This document shows, piece by piece, positions 14,880 to 16,914 of a stretch of DNA of 16,914 bases. The DNA comes from Clostridia bacterium (GTDB lineage Bacteria > Bacillota > Clostridia > Oscillospirales > CAG-272). The DNA lies in contig JAFVRI010000094.1 in the NCBI GenBank assembly GCA_017504335.1, forward strand, positions 1 through 16,914. Direction: 5' to 3'. The translations under genes were made by a program, and so were the position numbers. Numbering within the stretch: the first letter of the stretch is position 1; every line of letters begins with the position of its first letter. Under the pieces are notes generated by a model that saw only the letters and a list, made by a program, of their open reading frames with translations, searched no databases and had not been told where the DNA came from.

Positions 14880-16478
14880 ATGTATTCTGAAAAATTTCAA
14901 GCATCCATTGCCGCAGTAGAAGCGGCAAGAGAGAAGAATATTGCCATGGAGCCCGTTCGTATGACGGCGGAGCAAAAGGAGACCGTTCTTGCATCCTTCC
15001 ACCCCGACTATAAGGCAGATGAGTTTGCGGTTCTGACCATTGGTCCCAATAAGGGAGACAAGGTTCCGAAGGAGCTGGCAGAGATCCTGCAGGCTCATAG
15101 CCGTATTACCGCCGACAGCGTAGATCTGTCCGAACCCGATTACGAGACCGACGTTCTGGTTATCGGTGGAGGCGGAGCAGGTGCTTCCGCGGCAATTGAG
15201 GCACACGAGGCAGGCGCTAATGTTATGGTCGTGACCAAGCTTCGTATGGGTGACGCCAACACCATGATGGCAGAGGGCGGTATTCAGGCGGCAGATAAGC
15301 CCAACGATTCCCCCGCCATCCATTTTGTGGATGCCTTCGGCGGCGGTCACTTTGCCGCGAAGAGAGAGCTTCTCTCCAAGCTGGTTTGCGATGCGCCCGA
15401 GGCAATTCAGTGGCTGAGCAATCTTGGCGTCGAATTTGATAAGGACGAGGACGGAACCATGGTAACCACCCACGGTGGCGGTACCTCCCGTAAGCGTATG
15501 CATGCCGCAAAGGACTATTCCGGTGCGGAGATCATGAGAACGCTTCGCGATGAGGTTCTGAACCGTAACATTCCCGTGGTTGATTTTACCGCTGCCATCG
15601 AGCTGATTCTTGACGAGAACGGAAACGCGGCAGGTGCGGTTCTCATGAATATGGAAACCAAGGAGCTTTTGGTAGCAAAGGCAAAGACCGTGATCATCGC
15701 AACCGGTGGCGCGGGACGTATGCACTATCAGGGCTTCCCAACCTCCAATCACTACGGTGCAACCGCTGACGGTCTGGTACTGGGCTACCGCGCAGGAGCC
15801 AAGCTTCTGTATGCCGAGACTCTTCAGTATCATCCCACGGGTGTAGCTTACCCCGAGCAGATCTTTGGCGCTTTGGTAACCGAGAAGGTCCGTTCTCTCG
15901 GAGCAAAGCTGGTCAATAAGAACGGTGAAGTGTTTATGCATCCTCTGGAGACCCGTGACGTGACCGCGGCAACCATCATCCGTGAGTGCTCCGAACGGGG
16001 CAACGGTGTAGAGACCGGAAACGGAGACGGTATCTGGTTGGATACGCCCATGATCGAAAAGATCGGCGGAGAGGGAACCATCATGAAGAGAATTCCCGCT
16101 ATGTGGAGAATGTTCGACAAGTACGGCATTGATATTCGCAAAGAGCCCATTCTGATCTATCCCACGCTTCACTATCAGAATGGCGGTCTTGACATCAATG
16201 CGGACGGAATGACCACCAACGTAAAGAACCTGTTCGTAGCAGGTGAGGCGGTTGGCGGTATCCACGGAAAGAACCGTCTGATGGGCAACTCGCTTCTGGA
16301 CATTATCGTATTCGGCAGAAGCGCAGGTAAGAATGCGGCGGCAACGGCGAAGGATGTTACCGTCGGTGCTCTGACTCTTGACCACGTGGCTCGCTTTGAA
16401 AAGGAAATTGCAGACGCGAAGATCGAAACCGAAACAGTTTCGCCTAAGCTTCTGCCCGACTATACCAAGAAGAGATAA
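14880..16478 (+). CDS. Fumarate reductase-type flavoprotein (FrdA/TfrA-like, soluble)
   Basis: 532 residues. FAD site GGGGAG (96-101) and GEA (E456). All fumarate/succinate active-site residues are in place: H318 in QYHPTG, T334 and E335 in LVTEKVR, R359 in LETRD, H431 in LHYQNGG, R466 in KNRLMGNS. This supports fumarate reduction or succinate oxidation rather than a generic oxidoreductase. The histidine that binds FAD covalently in SdhA/FrdA (SHTVAAEGG) is replaced by N127 in ANTMMAEGG, so FAD should be non-covalent. There is an unusual extension of about 88 residues before the FAD domain, and only about 50 residues after the last active-site motif, so the usual C-terminal helical domain is missing. 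No Tat signal or membrane segment, hence cytoplasmic. AAGGAGGGG precedes the ATG. L-aspartate oxidase is less likely given the FrdB-like partner. Confidence 0.88.
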   Translation: MYSEKFQASIAAVEAAREKNIAMEPVRMTAEQKETVLASFHPDYKADEFAVLTIGPNKGDKVPKELAEILQAHSRITADSVDLSEPDYETDVLVIGGGGAGASAAIEAHEAGANVMVVTKLRMGDANTMMAEGGIQAADKPNDSPAIHFVDAFGGGHFAAKRELLSKLVCDAPEAIQWLSNLGVEFDKDEDGTMVTTHGGGTSRKRMHAAKDYSGAEIMRTLRDEVLNRNIPVVDFTAAIELILDENGNAAGAVLMNMETKELLVAKAKTVIIATGGAGRMHYQGFPTSNHYGATADGLVLGYRAGAKLLYAETLQYHPTGVAYPEQIFGALVTEKVRSLGAKLVNKNGEVFMHPLETRDVTAATIIRECSERGNGVETGNGDGIWLDTPMIEKIGGEGTIMKRIPAMWRMFDKYGIDIRKEPILIYPTLHYQNGGLDINADGMTTNVKNLFVAGEAVGGIHGKNRLMGNSLLDIIVFGRSAGKNAAATAKDVTVGALTLDHVARFEKEIADAKIETETVSPKLLPDYTKKR

Positions 16479-16496
16479 GAAAAGAGGCGTATTGAC

Positions 16497-16781
16497 ATGA
16501 GTTTGTTCGGTGGAGTGATTTCCATTAGTAATATCATCACCATGCTGTTCGTGGTGTTTGCGGTTCTTTTGGGCGGATATGCTCTCGGAAGAATCACCAT
16601 CAAGGGAATTTCTCTTGGTGACGCGGGTGTGTTTATTGTGGCTCTGATTTGCGGAGCGCTTCTGTTCCGTGTAAACGAGCTTGGCATGCTGGTTACCGAT
16701 ATAACCGCAAAGCCCTATGACTTCAATTCGGGTCTCTCTCTGATCGAAAGTCTGGGTCTGATTCTCTTTGTGATCCAATAA
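16497..16781 (+). pseudogene. Truncated AAE-family transporter (AspT/YidE/SucE-like N-terminal fragment)
   Basis: A 94-residue hydrophobic product with about three membrane segments (roughly 8-28, 41-58, 80-93). The order GGYALGRITIKGISLGDAG, then a glycine-rich helix, then ESLGLILFV matches the start of the Asp-Al_Ex domain of aspartate:alanine exchanger family permeases such as E. coli YidE, where the last motif continues into a further conserved GP-containing stretch. Here it stops (IQ, then TAA) inside the third helix; the full family is about 550 residues with two such domains. No continuation is visible in other frames of the following 45 bases, after which a terminator stands. The AAE family includes SucE, a succinate exporter of Corynebacterium glutamicum, which would suit this operon. 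It is either a decayed gene or, less likely, a functional small membrane protein. Start ATG is 18 nt after the FrdA-like stop with a weak AGAGG. Confidence 0.65.
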
Positions 16782-16828
16782 AAAAGCTCATAAGCCCTTT
16801 GAAAACAAAATGTATATCAAAATGCAAA

Positions 16829-16856
16829 AAGAGAGTCGGATTTCTCCGACTCTCTT
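16829..16856. terminator. Intrinsic terminator after the Hdr-Flx-Frd operon, probably bidirectional
   Basis: AAGAGAGTCGGA (16829-16840) pairs perfectly over 12 bp with TCCGACTCTCTT (16845-16856) around a TTTC loop. On the + strand the following bases are only moderately T-rich (TTGGTCATTGTTGTTTTTG). On the - strand the stem is followed at once by a T-run (complement of the A-run 16826-16830), so it should also stop transcription arriving from beyond the right edge. This suggests a convergent gene there. Confidence 0.85.
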
Positions 16857-16914
16857 GGTCATTGTTGTTTTTGTATTTACTAAAGCTCCCCTTGCTTATA
16901 AATATTACTTATGA

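Noticed and set aside
14880..16478. L-aspartate oxidase (NadB) as the identity of the flavoprotein
   Set aside because: NadB shares the fold and the non-covalent FAD, but here the gene is directly paired with an FrdB-like Fe-S subunit and there are no nadA or nadC neighbours; fumarate reductase fits better.
14793..16778. Open frame of 661 codons on the - strand opposite the FrdA-like gene and the transporter remnant
   Set aside because: Shadow of the FrdA-like flavoprotein, whose active-site residues are all conserved on the + strand; no independent evidence for the antisense frame.
1..16914. CRISPR arrays, tRNA/rRNA genes, insertion sequences or phage genes
   Set aside because: No spaced direct repeats, no cloverleaf or rRNA-like stretch, and no transposase, integrase or phage protein motifs were seen on either strand.

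Overview
The window reads as a chromosomal piece of a strictly anaerobic, fermentative low-to-mid GC Firmicute (Clostridia-like). The basis is strong AGGAGG-type ribosome binding sites before most genes, a clostridial-looking lactate/malate dehydrogenase, many oxygen-sensitive Fe-S proteins and no respiratory membrane anchors. All convincing genes are on the + strand. I cannot place it to genus by reading alone.

Region 1 (1-5148) is the 3' end of a cell-surface polysaccharide operon. It holds a polysaccharide pyruvyl transferase cut by the window edge, a Wzx/MATE-like flippase, a FrhB-like Fe-S protein of the kind found beside pyruvyl transferases, a GmhA-type sedoheptulose-7-phosphate isomerase and an NTP_transf_5-type nucleotidyltransferase. 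A strong intrinsic terminator closes it.

Region 2 (5149-5386) is a regulatory gap. It contains an AT-rich 20-bp palindrome, two Rex-like 18-bp sites and a near-consensus sigma-A promoter with an extended -10.

Region 3 (5387-16781) looks like one long operon for a reductive C4 branch tied to electron transfer. In order it encodes an NAD-dependent lactate/malate dehydrogenase with a malate-dehydrogenase-like specificity residue, class II fumarase, HdrB, HdrC, HdrA, an MvhD/FlxD protein, FlxC, FlxB, FlxA, an FrdB-like Fe-S protein, an FrdA-like flavoprotein with the full fumarate active site, and a short fragment of an AAE-family (AspT/YidE/SucE-like) transporter. Many of the genes overlap by 8-13 nt, which suggests translational coupling and a multi-subunit complex. 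A 12-bp-stem terminator, probably bidirectional, follows.

How the genes may work together (inference): oxaloacetate is reduced to malate, dehydrated to fumarate, and fumarate is reduced to succinate by a soluble FrdAB. FrdAB would be fed by an HdrABC-FlxABCD electron-bifurcating module that oxidises NADH and reduces ferredoxin at the same time. HdrABC-FlxABCD modules are known, for example in sulfate reducers. Their co-transcription with fumarase and a soluble, anchorless FrdAB having TfrAB-like features is the most interesting aspect of this window.
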